64,000 bases of DNA from Chionoecetes opilio (Eukaryota > Arthropoda > Malacostraca > Decapoda > Majidae), in NCBI GenBank assembly GCA_016584305.1, contig JACEEZ010004866.1, forward strand, positions 1-64,000, in the 5' to 3' direction. The notes beneath the pieces were generated by a model, which was given only the letters and a program-made list of their open reading frames with translations, did no database searches and was not told the DNA's origin. Numbering within the stretch: the stretch's first letter is position 1; every line of letters starts with the position of its first letter. Positions 34,900 through 47,084 of this stretch are shown here, piece by piece. Both the position numbers and the translations under genes were made by a program.

Positions 34900-35579
34900 T
34901 GCAGAGTATTCCAATTTCGAATGAAAGGGTGTCAACTCCAAGAGTTACCTGACACCACTGCTTCAAGAAGATTCGATTGTGCAACTCACACTCACGCTAC
35001 CCATCTTCTCTCTGCATGAGTGTACCTCGCTGTAAAGAAAGCCAAAGGTCAATCAAAAGTCACCAAAGACTCAACTATCAATTCTGCCACTACAGCGACT
35101 GCTAAGAGGAGTTTTGGCGAGTGACACCCATCCTTGCCCTTACCCCTTTCTTCCTACACTCATATAACCTATCTCAGGAAAGAATATCATAAATTAGAGA
35201 GGATTTCGCACTTCTACATTTTGAAGGGTGGCAGAATGAAACATCAATTGAGGAGGGAAACACTGAAGCAACAGAGGCTGCCGTGGACAGTAAGGATGTA
35301 ACAAGTGAGGCAGAAGACCAAGTGAAGCAAGAAAAGTTGCCAATTGAAGAAAAATCGGACTCTGCCATGGCAAGTAAGCGTGGATCAAATAAAACACAGG
35401 ACAAGGTAAACCAAGAACAGTTGCAAAGTGAAGAATCACAGTATGCAAATTCTTGGGAAACAGAATCTGTTGACAGCCCAACCAATGACTCACTGACAGC
35501 TGTGATTGATGACCTTGACGAGCTAGCATTATCAACCATCAAGAAACCAGACCTCATGAACATGTACAGACGCCAATAG
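34900..35579 (+). pseudogene. Pogo/jerky-type gene, N-terminal segment (right arm)
   Basis: Mirror of 14,746-15,288 on the plus strand. Frames are broken before 35,280, then open for 99 codons (35,283-35,579) through an acidic, Gln/Glu-rich linker (QEQLQSEESQYANSWETES) and a following phrase that the left arm reads only in pieces. The two arms disagree by single indels, so neither sequence alone encodes the whole N-terminus. A stop at about 35,577 is absent from the left-arm alignment and is probably an error. Confidence 0.5.
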
Positions 35580-35589
35580 TGACATATGG

Positions 35590-36447
35590 CAAGTGTTATA
35601 GCACCAGCAGCCACCAGACAAGCAGTTCTGATGAACATCATCTGCCAATTTCAGCACAAGACAAATACTACTTTACCTTGAATGATATTTTTCGCGATCT
35701 TTTTATTGATTCGTTTACGTGGCCCATATTCTCCATTTGTCTTTTGGCAAAGGCAGTCTTAAGTGTGAGCATAAACAATTAACACAAGAGCAAGCCTCTG
35801 TCTTGTATTGTGTGTGTTCCCCAAGGTTGCGTATGTGTCTGTCCTCTGTTTCCAAGCTTCAGACAATGTATGATAAGAACATTAAAGATCTTGGCTTGTT
35901 GGAGGAAATGCGTAAATACGCGCCTATGCGCGTGGCAGAGTGTTGCTCCGTATGAGGCGCCATGGGTCGTGTTCCTGTGATGGCTGATGTTAATCAAGTT
36001 GCCAACTACTTGGGGAACAATGTCTTGAATGTAATTGGATCTATGAAGTACTTTATCAGAATATATGGTCAGCAGATAATGTCTCTGGAGGAGTGGGTCT
36101 TCCCTACCCCAATAGACTCATCCAAGTGGCACACTCACCTTCGTGAACATCTTAATGTCTGTTGTGGAATGAAACCCGATGAACTTCTCACCTCCAAAAA
36201 TGATCTCCAAGTGTTCACCAGTGCTGAGGTCTTGGTGTCCCTTGGTGATTTCCCTAACGAGATTATTATTAGTAGGGGAAAGTCTAACCTTTACTGTTTG
36301 ACTCAACGGAACACTGGAGTGTACCGGGCCATACTGACCTTCTCCGCAGCAGGTCAGTTTCACCCACCAACTATATTGCAGAAGGATATGATCTCCCACA
36401 TGGGCACTCGAAAAAAAAAAAAAAAAATGAGGAGAGTGTTGACCTGA
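35590..36447 (+). pseudogene. Pogo/jerky-type transposase core (right arm)
   Basis: Covers the same residues as the 308-codon left-arm ORF, split over three frames (35,579-35,782, 35,719-35,955, 35,962-36,447). The last 161 codons carry the linker and the first part of the DDE_1 region with LTFSAAGQFHPPTILQKD. After that, an A-run at 36,411-36,427 replaces about a dozen bases of the left arm and throws the frame. The damage is typical of uncorrected read errors rather than of ageing. Confidence 0.6.
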
Positions 36448-36504
36448 GGGCTCTCCCCTGATGGTAATGGTACCCTTAGTCTTTTCTTGGATGGCTAAGT
36501 CTTT

Positions 36505-37616
36505 TTGAGGCAAAGGCTGACGAGGCTGGGGTGCCCCGGCCAGTGGTTCTCTTTGTCCATGGCCATGCAGCTCATGGATCCACCAGCAGTCGACTCTTTC
36601 TGCTGTTCCAAAGGAATCATTCTTCATTCCCATCACTATAGTCCCATTAACCTCATGGATCCATTCATTCACCTCCTTTCTCCCCTTCTCTATCACTTAA
36701 ATCACACCCAGGAGCAAATGACCACACTCACTGACACCCATCCACTGCCAGATTACCTTCTGCCTTCCATCCTGGCTGATGCCTGGTCTCAGGTTTCTCA
36801 AGAGAAGCTGGCAGAGAAGGCCTTCCGAAGGTCAGGTCTTGTACCCTATGAGCACTCTAAAAGCTTGGTGTTTGACAAATTCATTCAAATAGCAACCTTT
36901 CCATCATTATTATTAGAATATTTCAAGACTTATTTCACTAGTAGTGATCTTCCTGATGAAGATCCTTTTGAATCTGAACCACAAATGTTCACCACTTACC
37001 ACCTGCGAACTTTAAGTCTCAGTGAGAAATTCCAGTGCACTGTAAAAAAGGACAAGAAAGACAGTGCCTATGTTATATTTTCACTCATAAACTGGAGGAA
37101 AGAGAAGAGGTAATCACTGATCACTCAGATCAGACATGTGACCCACTTTATGTTGGGCCAGATGAACTCTCTGATCCATCCATTACGGAGTCTGAAAGTG
37201 TTATCCACGTTCACGGTGATATGACAAATGCAGAGTCATCTATAGATAACTCCCCAGAGAATGATCCTGAGCAAGTGTCAGATGAATTACCACTTATCTG
37301 TAAAATTGAGGAACCAGTCAATTGGTCTGAATCATCACTTAGCCCTCACCAGCATATAGAATCTGACCTGACATCTGATCCCATTCATGTAGAGTCATCA
37401 ATAGGAAATTTACTTGATTGTCAGCCACATGTCATAGGGTACCCAGAGTTTATATGTAATTCTACTGCCTATCATATGTCATCCATACAAGATCAGCCAG
37501 ATTGTGATATCAAAGTAGAGCAAATATCGCCAATTGATAATATCTGGATCAAAGAGGAAATGAAGGAACCAACCGGGTCTTGTCAGTTGAGGAGTAAATC
37601 TGAAGAGGATAACTGA
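36505..37616 (+). CDS. Pogo/jerky-type gene, C-terminal half (right arm)
   Basis: Two overlapping frames (36,505-37,113 and 37,035-37,616) give the best view of the C-terminus. Near 36,545 is RPVVLFVHGHA, where active pogo-type enzymes have Asp in LFVDGH. At 36,640-36,690 is LMDPFIHLLSPLLYHL, with Ile where the third acid of a Q-P-L-D-like motif would lie. A helical segment follows (LADAWSQVSQEKLAEKAFRR, then SGLVPYE). The last roughly 180 residues are acidic and hold three psi-K-x-E sites (CKIEEP, IKVEQ, IKEEM), which are sumoylation-like. It ends at a TGA near 37,616, about 90 bases before AATAAA. Confidence 0.6.
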
Positions 37617-37702
37617 ATACAGAGCTCTCCTGGGGAGGTATATTAAGATGAAACTTGGTTTTTTTCTTCAATGTGGAGCAGAGCAATTTTTAAATGTATG
37701 TG

Positions 37703-37708
37703 AATAAA
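37703..37708 (+). terminator. Polyadenylation signal of the pogo/jerky-type gene (right arm)
   Basis: AATAAA in TGTGAATAAAATGTAC, about 90 bases after the predicted stop. It is conserved in the left arm as TTTATT at 12,366-12,371 (minus-strand gene). Confidence 0.5.
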
Positions 37709-38129
37709 ATGTACATATAGAAATATTTATTTCCCACATCCATAAATTAGTGCAATATAACGTAATGTGAAACCTGATGAGAAGGTGTTACCTAATTTGT
37801 TTGTCCATAAACTTAAGACAACTCTGGAAATAGATTGTGAAGTAGCAACACCTGAACCAAATGAGGTAAATATGGCATTCTATCCAGCATTTCTTACAAT
37901 TGGTGTATTCCTGAACAGCAAGCAGGGTCACAATTAAACCTTGACTTTTTTCTCAGTTTAGAGTATTCATACTTTTTACATATTCATACTTTTCCATAAC
38001 TGTGATAGGTAAAAGCTAAATGATTGCCCAAAGGAGAAATGCCAGGTTTTTCTTAAAAGTCTAACAGCATCCATTGCCAGGGCCATAAAGGATACAAAGT
38101 GAGTGTCTAAGTTGGTAAGAGATATGCTG

Positions 38130-38320
38130 TAAAGATGCATTAAAGTAATCGTCCAGACCATTTCATCATTCCTGATTTAATGCAGTCAAAATATAGCCAT
38201 TATCGAGTATATCAACAATATGTTGTCACTTTTTGCATCCAGTCACCCGTTTTTAAATGATCCGCATTTAAAATCTGTAAATTCCCCGAGCTCTCAAAAC
38301 ACAACTGACGACCAGCAGAC
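38130..38320. repeat. Dispersed repeat (right-arm mirror)
   Basis: Inverted copy with AAAGTAATCGTCCAGACC, TTGTCACTTTTTGCATCCAG and TAAATTCCCCGAGCTCTC. Confidence 0.55.
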
Positions 38321-38342
38321 GACGGACCACGGCTTGGTGCCG

Positions 38343-38690
38343 TCACATGAGTAAGCCTCCCAGCCCTGCCTGATACAGATCTACGAAAGGTGTGTGGGCT
38401 TGATACGGTAGGGGGCCATGAAGTGGTTCCCTACCGTGTCGGAGGAGGAGGGCATGGCAGCTAGGGGAGGAGGCAAGTTTAGTGTAGGTGCGGACAAGGA
38501 GGGTGGAGCGTCGGTGTGACAGGGAGGAGAGGGAGGATTCTGCCTGAAGGGCTGTGACTGGGGAGGACCTGAAGGCCCCCAAAGCTATACGAAGGGCCGA
38601 ATTCTGAATTACATCTAACTTGTGGAGGAGGGAAGGTGAGGCCACTCCATAAACCACTCCTGTGAGCCACGTCTCACAGACGCCAACAAC
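38343..38690 (-). pseudogene. LINE reverse-transcriptase C-terminal fragment (right arm)
   Basis: A 104-codon frame with VYGVASPSLLHKLDVIQNS, LRIALGAF and SHRRSTLLVRTYTKLA. It matches the thumb/connection region downstream of the catalytic core in Jockey-superfamily LINE polymerases, as I recall that family. Only the distal part is present. It is the mirror of 11,366-11,690 and gives the cleaner reading of that locus. Confidence 0.6.
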
Positions 38691-38867
38691 TATAGTCTAT
38701 TCACTTAAGGTGGATTCCTGGGCTGGGAGCTGCTCGATGCCTACCCGAGTATGTAAGGACGTCGCTGATTGGCTGATAGACTCGGGCTGGGTGGTAGTGG
38801 TGGTGGTACAGGGGCGGCATTTTGGAACACTACTAAGACCATCTTAGGGGACTAAGACCATCTTAGC

Positions 38868-39248
38868 GCTAGGTGGACATTTTCGGAAGCAAAGTTCGCT
38901 CCGCCTAAGACAGTGCAGCGAGTGTAAACTAGCAGGGTGGGGTCGTCTTAGCCCGCAATTTTCTCCGTCACCATAACAACAATGGTTATATTATTGGTTA
39001 TATATTATATATTTTAGACTGTATATAGTATATTAGGCTGTATAATACACNGCATCTAGCTAGCCTAGGCTAGGTGGACATTTCGGAAGCAAGTTCGCTC
39101 GCCTAGACAGTGCAGCGAGGTAACTAAGGCAGGGTTGGGGTCGTCTTAGCCCGCAATTTCTCCGTCACCATAACAACAATGGTTATATTATTGGTTATAT
39201 ATTATATATTTTAGACTGTATATAGTATATTAGGCTGTATAATACACT
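38868..39248. other. Unmerged assembly overlap around a single N
   Basis: An N at 39,051 separates two near-identical blocks of about 185 bp (38,868-39,050 and about 39,068-39,248). Both run from GGTGGACATTTTCGGAAGC-like sequence through GTCACCATAACAACAATGG to TATTAGGCTGTATAATACAC. The left arm has this sequence once (about 10,995-11,190). This is the signature of two contig ends that overlap but were joined by a gap. Confidence 0.9.
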
Positions 39249-39439
39249 ATGTATATATATATATATAGGTGTGGGCTATATATATACTATATATATAGGG
39301 GTGGGCTGGGCGGAATAGATATGATTTGCGACAGAAACGGTTAGCAGATTAATTCTAAACATATCAAAACACACCAGAAAAAAAGTGTCGTTATTCACGA
39401 TAATATCACATACTGGCTATGATATGTGTGTGGAGGATG

Positions 39440-39637
39440 AAAAGGGGGAAGGAAGAGGAGGGAGAAGAAATAATAGAAGAAAAAAAAGGAGACAGAGAGA
39501 GAGAGAGAGAGACTCCCTCGGCGTGTACACTGCACTGTGACTAGCAGAAATACATATCTGGCAACTCAAGGAGAAGGAAGAGGAGGGAGAAGAAATAATA
39601 GAAGAAAAAAAAGGAGAGAGAGAGAGAGAGAAGGGAA

Positions 39638-39723
<86 letters not shown>

Positions 39724-39762
39724 GAAAGAGAGAGAGAGAGAGAAGGGAAAGAGAGAGAGAGA
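39440..39762. repeat. (GA)n-rich low-complexity tract (right arm)
   Basis: Mirror of 10,471-10,840, with a longer pure GA run at about 39,660-39,720 than its partner. Glu/Arg-only ORFs are artefacts. Confidence 0.9.
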
Positions 39763-39894
39763 CACGGCGTGGTATACGTATTTCCCGCCAAATACAGACT
39801 TGTGTCTTGTGCTGATTGGTTAGGTGGCACTAAGAAGGGTTGGCCTTCTGTCCCCTTACACGAGGCTAAGATGACGCCCGAAAATGCTTTCTTA

Positions 39895-40562
39895 AGCCCC
39901 GTCCACACTACCACTCACCACCGTCGGCGCTTCCCGGCGAACAGTGTTCGTCACTCAAAAGTGGCAGTGTGGACACGATGCCGACGAGCAAAATTTAACC
40001 GTCGGCGCTGCCCGCCAACATTCAGCAGGTTTAATATTGGGCGGGCATGCCCGTCACTCACGGGTCAGCGCCAAACACATGCTTCAAGTTATCGGCAGTT
40101 TTCACTATCTAGATATTTTTGCATTGCTATGTACCGTATACCATCAGAACCAAGAAAGTCAGCTGATTACGAATATGTGATCAAAAATTAAATGGGAGAA
40201 ATGGTCGGGAAATTGCAGCGAGTTGAAGACAAAAAAGTGAGAAAAATGTTTATACACTATTTCTTTTTGCTATATTTTTTAGAATACACAAAAAGGTTTT
40301 CGTTAATTTTTCTGCTTATGATATGCAGAAATGTGTCATGAAGATGATAGTTGGGTCAGTTTTTCTAAACCACCTGTGGTTATTTCATAATCTCGAGTGA
40401 GAGTACACGATATGCAGAAAACATGACTCACTTTGAAATCAGGAAGCGCGCTGACCGCCGAACAAAACCGTTCGTGTGGACACAACCCTGGCAACGGCGC
40501 TTCCCGTCGGCAAGCACCGACGGCAAGCACCGACGGTGGTGAGTGGTAGTGTGGACGGGGCT
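39895..40562. mobile_element. PIF/Harbinger-like MITE (right arm)
   Basis: Mirror copy with ends AGCCCCGTCCACACTACC and GTGGACGGGGCT, flanked by TTA at 39,892-39,894 and 40,563-40,565 (the reverse complement of the left-arm TAA). The same insertion site in both arms shows this is one locus duplicated rather than two insertions. Confidence 0.65.
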
Positions 40563-41185
40563 TTAGTAATCTTCTTGGCCCGGTATAACTAAGTCGGTCT
40601 TAGGACGCTAAGAGGGTGTAGTTTAGAGCCCCTTCGAAAATGCCCACCCAGTACCTTGCCTCGCCGCTACCAAAACCCTTGCGTTGCCTCAGAAAAATAT
40701 TCATATTTCTTTGCTTAACTCACCTCTTACACAAGATAGGCCTATTTTGTTTGTATCAGTGAATCAGTCAGTGATTGGTCAACAATAACACGCTATTCGT
40801 AACTCAATAGAGTAAAAAATAAAGTCATGACTGAGTATCACAGGAGTAGGCGGATTTTCAGGTTTCAGTGCATTGAAATGTTGTACTCCTACCCGATATT
40901 ACCAAGCTACCAGATGATATTTGGGTTACACTGACCTACTATCGTGTTCAGGATACATTGTTGCATATCTTGAGCATAAAAAAAATTCAGTAAGACTGCA
41001 CTAATATTAAGATAATTGAAGGAAAGTAAAACAGTGTATAAACATTTTGTCTTGCTTATTTTGCTTCAACTCGCTGTAATTTCATCAGTTTTACTCGCAT
41101 TAAGTTTTGAATCGCTGTTTCAAAATCCTCACAATTTTCCGATTCTTAAGGTATGTAGCACGTACCAATAAGGAAAAAATTATGT

Positions 41186-41340
41186 GGTCAAAGTGTTTAA
41201 TAAAGTAAAACTATTGAAACTGGCGCCGTGACTGGTGAGCATTGCTCTCTACATGAGAGATGAGTTCTGGGGAGTGCTATCAGAAGCTCACCAGTCACGG
41301 CGCCAGTTTCAATAGTTTTATTTTATTAAACACTTTGACC
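41186..41340. mobile_element. Foldback MITE of 155 bp (right arm)
   Basis: Stem arms TCAAAGTGTTTAATAAAGTA to CGTGACTGGTGAG and their reverse complement. This copy pairs better than the left-arm one (CTGGCGCCGTGACTGG against CCAGTCACGGCGCCAG), which shows the left arm lost a base. Confidence 0.75.
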
Positions 41341-41365
41341 ACATAAGTTTTTCCTTATTGGAAAT

Positions 41366-41668
41366 ATATAGGCTTTACTGCTGCCCTGAAACATGTTACA
41401 GGGTACTCTGAGACACTTACTATTTTATGAAAGTACTTAGATGCACAGGTGGATATCCAGACAAAAGATAATACTTATACATGATAAGATAGTTAACTGC
41501 GGCAATAGTTCGTATCGGCGACAGTTCTGGGTAGCCTACCATAAAAACCATACTGTTTGACGTGGATATTTTAAGGTTTTGAGTAACTATTATTAAGTGT
41601 AACTATTCTCATGGAAAAGCTAGTGCCTCAATGTTGCCTGTAACATGTATCAGGGCAGCAGTTAAGCT
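41366..41668. mobile_element. Mirror of the small MITE (right arm)
   Basis: Carries the same inverted ends (GGCTTTACTGCTGCCCTGAA near 41,373 and GGGCAGCAGTTAAGCTG near 41,654). Non-coding. Confidence 0.45.
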
Positions 41669-41834
41669 GTAAAACCAGTCAAATCAGAGAGATCTTTGAT
41701 GGGGTTTCCAGGATTTCGCTTGGCAACAACATTTCGCTCTAAGTGATTTCTTTGCTAAATGTCATCGGAGCCACAGATGTATTTAACGTGTCTATTCTAA
41801 CCATATATACTATCTAGATATACAGAAAACACAA

Positions 41835-41914
41835 TATATATATATATATATATAGATTTTAAAATATTAATCTATAAAATATATAAAATAATGTATATAT
41901 ATATATATAGGGTG

Positions 41915-41946
<32 letters not shown>

Positions 41947-42382
41947 TATATATTATATATATATATATATCCTATATATATATCCCATATAAAATATATA
42001 TATATTTTATAATATAGATATATATTTTGATAGAGAATATTATAATATATATAATATATATATATAATATATTATATATAAGATATATATATATATATAT
42101 ATAATTTTTTTATAAGATATAATTAGATATAAAAATATATATATATATAATATATAGATATATATATATATATCACATCTATATATATATATATTTTATT
42201 ATAATATATATATATATTATATATATATATATATTTTATTATATATATATATAATATAATGGGATATATATATATATTATGATATATAAAATTTTTAAAA
42301 AATATATATATATATATATAATATATATTATATATATAAATATATATATATATATATAATAAAATATAAAATAATATATTAT

Positions 42383-42440
<58 letters not shown>

Positions 42441-42630
42441 TATATACACACATATAATAAATATATATATATATATATTATTATATATATAATATAATTT
42501 TGTATTATATAATATTATGTATATATATATATATATATATATAATATAATATAATATATTATATATATATATATGTATATATATCTATATATATATCTAA
42601 TCTATATCTATATCTATATATATATAGGGT
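41835..42630. repeat. (AT)n microsatellite tract, right arm
   Basis: Mirror of 7,530-8,390. The Ile/Tyr-only ORFs on the minus strand are artefacts. The poorly resolved block of the right arm begins just beyond it. Confidence 0.95.
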
Positions 42631-43084
42631 GGTGTGGGGGGAAAACCGTACAAATTAGGGGAAAAAATTTTCAAAAAAAAATCCATTTTTTACCTGAGAG
42701 AGTGCACACTTCCCCCCCAAAACAAATTCACAATATGGCCCCCCTAGGGTTTTTCCCCCCTTAAAGAATTTTAACTCAGATAATAAGGGTCTTTTAAGGG
42801 TTTTTTTAAAAATTTTTTTGGCACCTTCCCCCCGGTGTCCCCCCCCACGAGGGGGGACCCCCGGGATCGGGTATGGGGGGGGCACCGTATGATTTTTTTT
42901 AAACTCATATTACATAAAACCCATTTTTGTTTTTTTTTTTCCCTAAAATAAAACATATAGCTAAGCCTAGAAAACCCCCCCCCCCCAAAATTATTATTAG
43001 GTGTTTGAAATAAAAAGATAAGCTCATAAAAAAAAAGCATTTATTAAAAGATGGCTGGGTATTTTTTTTTTTGTCAATTCAAAA

Positions 43085-43760
43085 GTGCATCATGAAGGCA
43101 TGCGGGGGGAAAAACCACCTTCACCAGGTCAGCCGCCTTTTGGGTTTTGATGCCCTTTGGGGTAAACCGGGACCCCCTTTGCACTTTTTCTGGTAAACAA
43201 AGCTTATCTAGGATGGTGGGAAGGTGAACGTGTCTCGGGTTTTAAAGGGGAACTTCATCCGGGGGAAAAGGGAAAAGGTTTAATTTTCCACCCTCCATGA
43301 TGGCCAACCCCTGACCCAACTTAGCCCCACTAATGTGCCACACCCCTTCCCTCCCCGTTTTCAGCTGAACCAAAAAAAATTTCCCCCCACCTGTGATGTT
43401 TTCGAGAAAAAGGGGTAGATCTGCAGCCCGGGTTTCCCTCGTATCCACCTCACCCGGGAGAAACTCGGGGGAAAGGTCGTCCCCGGGCTAAAAGTGGGAC
43501 ATATCAACCTCCCCCTCGCCCCGGGGGTGTTTTTCCCTCCGGGACAGGCACAGACTTCTTTCCGCTGTGGACCCTTCTTCTTTCCCAATGTTTTTTTTTC
43601 CCACCCGCTGCCTTTTTTTTGTTTCCGCTTCTGCCTCTTTTTCTGCTTTAAACCCTCGGGTCAAAATTTGCCCCCCGTTCATTTTGGGTTTAAAAAATGC
43701 AGGCCCGCCCCCTTTTTCCCGCCCCTTTCCCATAAGGACGAGGATTACCCCTTAGGGAAA
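43085..43760 (-). pseudogene. Unknown ORF family, right-arm mirror copy
   Basis: Reverse complement of the 4.1-4.7 kb ORF, starting upstream near 43,760 and ending near 43,090 at the sequence matching CATGCCTTCATGATG. It is heavily damaged by homopolymer-type changes, so no long frame survives. ORFs called here on either strand, including the long plus-strand one at 43,494-44,135, are spurious. Confidence 0.45.
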
Positions 43761-43809
43761 AGGGCCCGGGGACACACTCGGGGGTTTAAAGGGTCGTCTT
43801 TTTGGAAAA

Positions 43810-43990
43810 GGGTGCCCGGGGGTGGCAGGCTCTGTCGTGCGGGGCTCGGGTGGCGGCTTTTTTCGTGCGGGGCCCGGGGTGGCGGGGGGCGTCGTGGGGG
43901 GGCCCGGGGGTGGCAGGCTCTGTCGTGCGGGGGCCCCGGGTTTGGCACTCTGTCCGGGTTTGGTTTTGGGGGTGGAGCCCCTGCCCGTGT
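43810..43990. repeat. Mirror of the GC-rich minisatellite (right arm)
   Basis: Repeated GGTGGCAGGCTCTGTCGTGC-like units in reverse complement, shortened and corrupted by G-runs relative to the left arm. The ORFs across it on both strands are low-complexity artefacts. Confidence 0.7.
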
Positions 43991-45919
43991 TTTTGGGGCC
44001 CGGGGTTTTCGGGCCCCTCATCAAAGTTTGGGAGCCCACAGCGGGAAAAGGGGGTATGCTTCTGAGGTAGGGGCCTTTCAGCCAGTGGGCTCCCCCAAAT
44101 CTAAAATTTCCCCCCTCAGAAAAATTTGGGAGTAACTTCCACTAAAAATTTGGGGTCCCGGGTCCCCCGGGGTTTTACATCGCTCCTACAAACACATATC
44201 GGGAAGAGGGTTGCGATTGAGGGCCCAAATATCCCAGTCCCCCGGGAAACCCACTGAAAAAATTTTGGGAAAGGGGGTAGTGGCTTTGGTCCATGCCTCA
44301 AAGAAAAACCCCGGGCAATTTTTGGACTTTTTGGCTCTTTGGGGTTTGCATGAGCACGGGGTCCAGTAGGGCACGCGGGAAGGGTTTTAAAAGGGGGCCC
44401 AAAAGACACTCACATCCAATGGCTGGATTTGTCTGTTGTATGCGGGGGAAAGGGTAAAAAATCCGATCCCAAGCATTATCGCAAACTAACAGGTGAATGT
44501 TCATGTGACATTCAGCATTGCCAGGATCAAAAGAATCTTTTTTCCTACAAAAAGAAAAAAAACTTTTTCAGGGAGTTTGCTGAAGTGTCTGCACGAAGCA
44601 TTCACCATTCACCGGGCCACTGGGATGAAATTTCCTTTGGGAAACCCAAAAGTTTGTTTTCCCTTTCATGAAAGGGGGAAATTCCCCAGCATATGGGAAT
44701 TAAAAAACCACTGGAGGTGGATTTCCCCACAGAAATTTTAATCCCACAAACGTCTTTGCTGTCCCCCGCTTTCCCAGGGGTTTTCCCTGCATGGCTACGG
44801 CCCGGCCCCCCTCGCACAAAAACAACCTTGACTGGTTTCCCATAACATTTCGACAATGAACTCTCACCCCAAATTGTATACCCCGGGCCGGCGTGAATGT
44901 GTACTTCCCCCAAAGCAAATGTTTTAAGCCTTAAAGTTTTTTTTTCCACTTTTGACTTTTTTTAAAGGGGAAAACAATCCGGGGCAAATGGAAGGGCTTC
45001 CGGGGGCCTTAAATTAAAAGGGTTTTGGATAAAGGGTTTCAGGGAAGGCATAGAACCAGCCCCTTTTGTCGTCATTTTCTTTTTTCCCCCAGGCAGCGGG
45101 GATGCTCTTGCTCCCAAAAAGCATGGCATACTGGTACACCACCCTACGCCCCTCTTTCATGGGCAGGCCGGAATCTTGGTCGTGGATGGAAAATAATCAG
45201 AAATTAAAATTTTCTTGTTAAAGGGTGAAAACCCTTTTGCTAGGGGAAGAACAGCCATATAGGAAAATCCACCGACGTTTCTTGATAAAATAAAAGGGCG
45301 TCCGAACCCAAAAGAAATAAATTAGGATTTAAAAAGGCCCCTTGCTGGCAAAAAAAAATTTTGACAAAAATTTTTTAATAAATGGGACGCTTAAAACCCA
45401 ACCTTTAACAAAAAAAATTAATTAGGACTTAAAAAAGGGCCTTGCTGGCAATAAAAGCAACAAAAAAATGAAAAAATTTTTAAAATTTTAAAATTAGGGG
45501 CCCCCTTTAAACCCTTCCCTGAGGTTTTTTTGCATGACCTCTTTCCCAGGGAGCCCCAAAGAAGACGGGGGGATAGGTCATACAAAAGCCCTTTGGGGAG
45601 ATAGGGAAAACAAATAGAGAAATTTACAGAAAGAGTTGTTTTTTGATGTTGAATCGCCCAGCGGCTTCTTTCAGGCTGCAGCTAGTGGCCACGCGGTGTT
45701 TAAAGGGCCAGCCCCAGGCCCATGCGGCCCCCATCGCTTGTCGCTTTTTCCCTGACATATTTGCGAGGCATTATGACGGGGATGGGGGGTAGGTTAGGGA
45801 GATCTGAAAAGAGTTTTAAAGACCTTAGAATCCGGGATAGTTAGGTTAGGTTGGTTTAAAGGGTTTGCTTAGCTTAGTATTTTTTTTCAGTTTAAAAGGC
45901 GATTTCTTTCAAAGGCCCC

Positions 45920-46650
45920 CTATTATTTTGGGGCTAATTTTGGCAATAAAAGGGGGGGGATCCCGAAAAAGTCAGCCCCCAAAAAATGCAGTGTTAAAGT
46001 TTTTTTTAACCATAAAAAATTAAATTTTAGAATCATTCTAATAACATAAATCACTTTTATAATAGTTTGTTTATGTGCTTTTTAGCATAAAAAACACGAT
46101 ATAAACATCATAATTTTAATACCAATCCCCCTTCAACTTTTCAACCCCAAAAAAAAACACTGTTTTCCCTTTTAAATTTTAAAAGCCCAGTTCACCACCC
46201 CCTTTAAAATCATGCTAATATGCCCTAGTCAGTCACTTTTTCTTATGTTTTTTTAATATTTAAAAAAAATATAGATTTTTCCCAAAACGAGTGATGCCGG
46301 GGGGGTCACCGAACGTCATTTCCCGAAAAAAATGCAGTGTTAAATGGTTTTTTTAAACCCTTTAAAAAAAATTTAAATTTTAAATCATTCTAATAAAATA
46401 AACACTTATTAATAGTTAGTTCATGGGGCTTATAAACATTTAAAAACACTGATATAGCATTTATAATTTAAAACCCAAACACCTTCAACTTTTTGCCCCA
46501 AAAAAAAAAAATGGGTTTCCCCCTTAAATTTAAAAGCACTAGTTCCCAAACCCCCATTAATATCATGCAATAACATAGTCAATCCTGTTTTTTATGTTTT
46601 TGTAGGTATTTCAAAAAAATATAGCTTTTTCAAAAATTTTATGTACGGGG
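45920..46650. repeat. Mirror copy of the 340-bp tandem repeat (right arm)
   Basis: Reverse-complement units with landmarks at about 45,950, 46,300 and 46,640, the same spacing as in the left arm. Many bases are replaced by longer homopolymer runs, so unit identity is poor although the order is preserved. Confidence 0.7.
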
Positions 46651-47084
46651 GATTCCCCCCCACTTCACCATTAAAAGTTGATCCCCCCCCGCCCCCAAAT
46701 TTTTTTTTAAATAATGCACCGCGGGCCCGGGTTTGGGAAAACATTTCACACTTTTTCCCCTCAATAACATGTCAAAACGGTTTAAACCCCGTATTGCAAC
46801 TTACCCCAAAAATCACCCCCATCCCAAACCCAATGAGAAACTAATAAAAACGGCGAAAAGTAACAAGGGGAAAATACGAAAAATAAAAAATTTTTTAAAC
46901 CCGGTAAAAAAACGGAGGTGACGCTGACGCTACCCTGTTTTCGCATTAGTTCATGGGGGGTGGGCCCCTGATCCGTGGTGGCATGGTGGCGGGGAAATTT
47001 AATTTTTTTCGCGTTTAGCCTTCGTACGGGGTCCCCCCCTTTTTGGGGTGACCCCAAACCCCCCCCCACAGTTTAACCTGCCCG

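Larger units (their letters stand above)
25071..47070 (-). repeat. Right arm of giant inverted repeat
   Basis: Reverse complement of the left arm, about 22.0 kb against 24.3 kb. It lacks the left-arm segment bracketed by the direct repeat at 4.39 and 6.82 kb. It also contains a single N at 39,051 next to a duplicated overlap, and from about 42.6 kb it is corrupted by homopolymer-like substitutions. Similarity stops near 47,070, where a different minus-strand coding sequence begins. Confidence 0.95.

Noticed and set aside
42123..42451. Ile/Tyr ORFs
   Set aside because: Translation of the (AT)n tract.
43494..44135. 213-codon plus-strand ORF
   Set aside because: It lies in the homopolymer-corrupted block over the mirror of the minisatellite, antisense to the unknown ORF. 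The frame is created by run-type errors.
730..47070. Palindrome read as a viral or amplicon-type terminal repeat
   Set aside because: The content is ordinary nested host transposons with shared insertion sites. There are no viral structural or replication genes and no terminal motifs.
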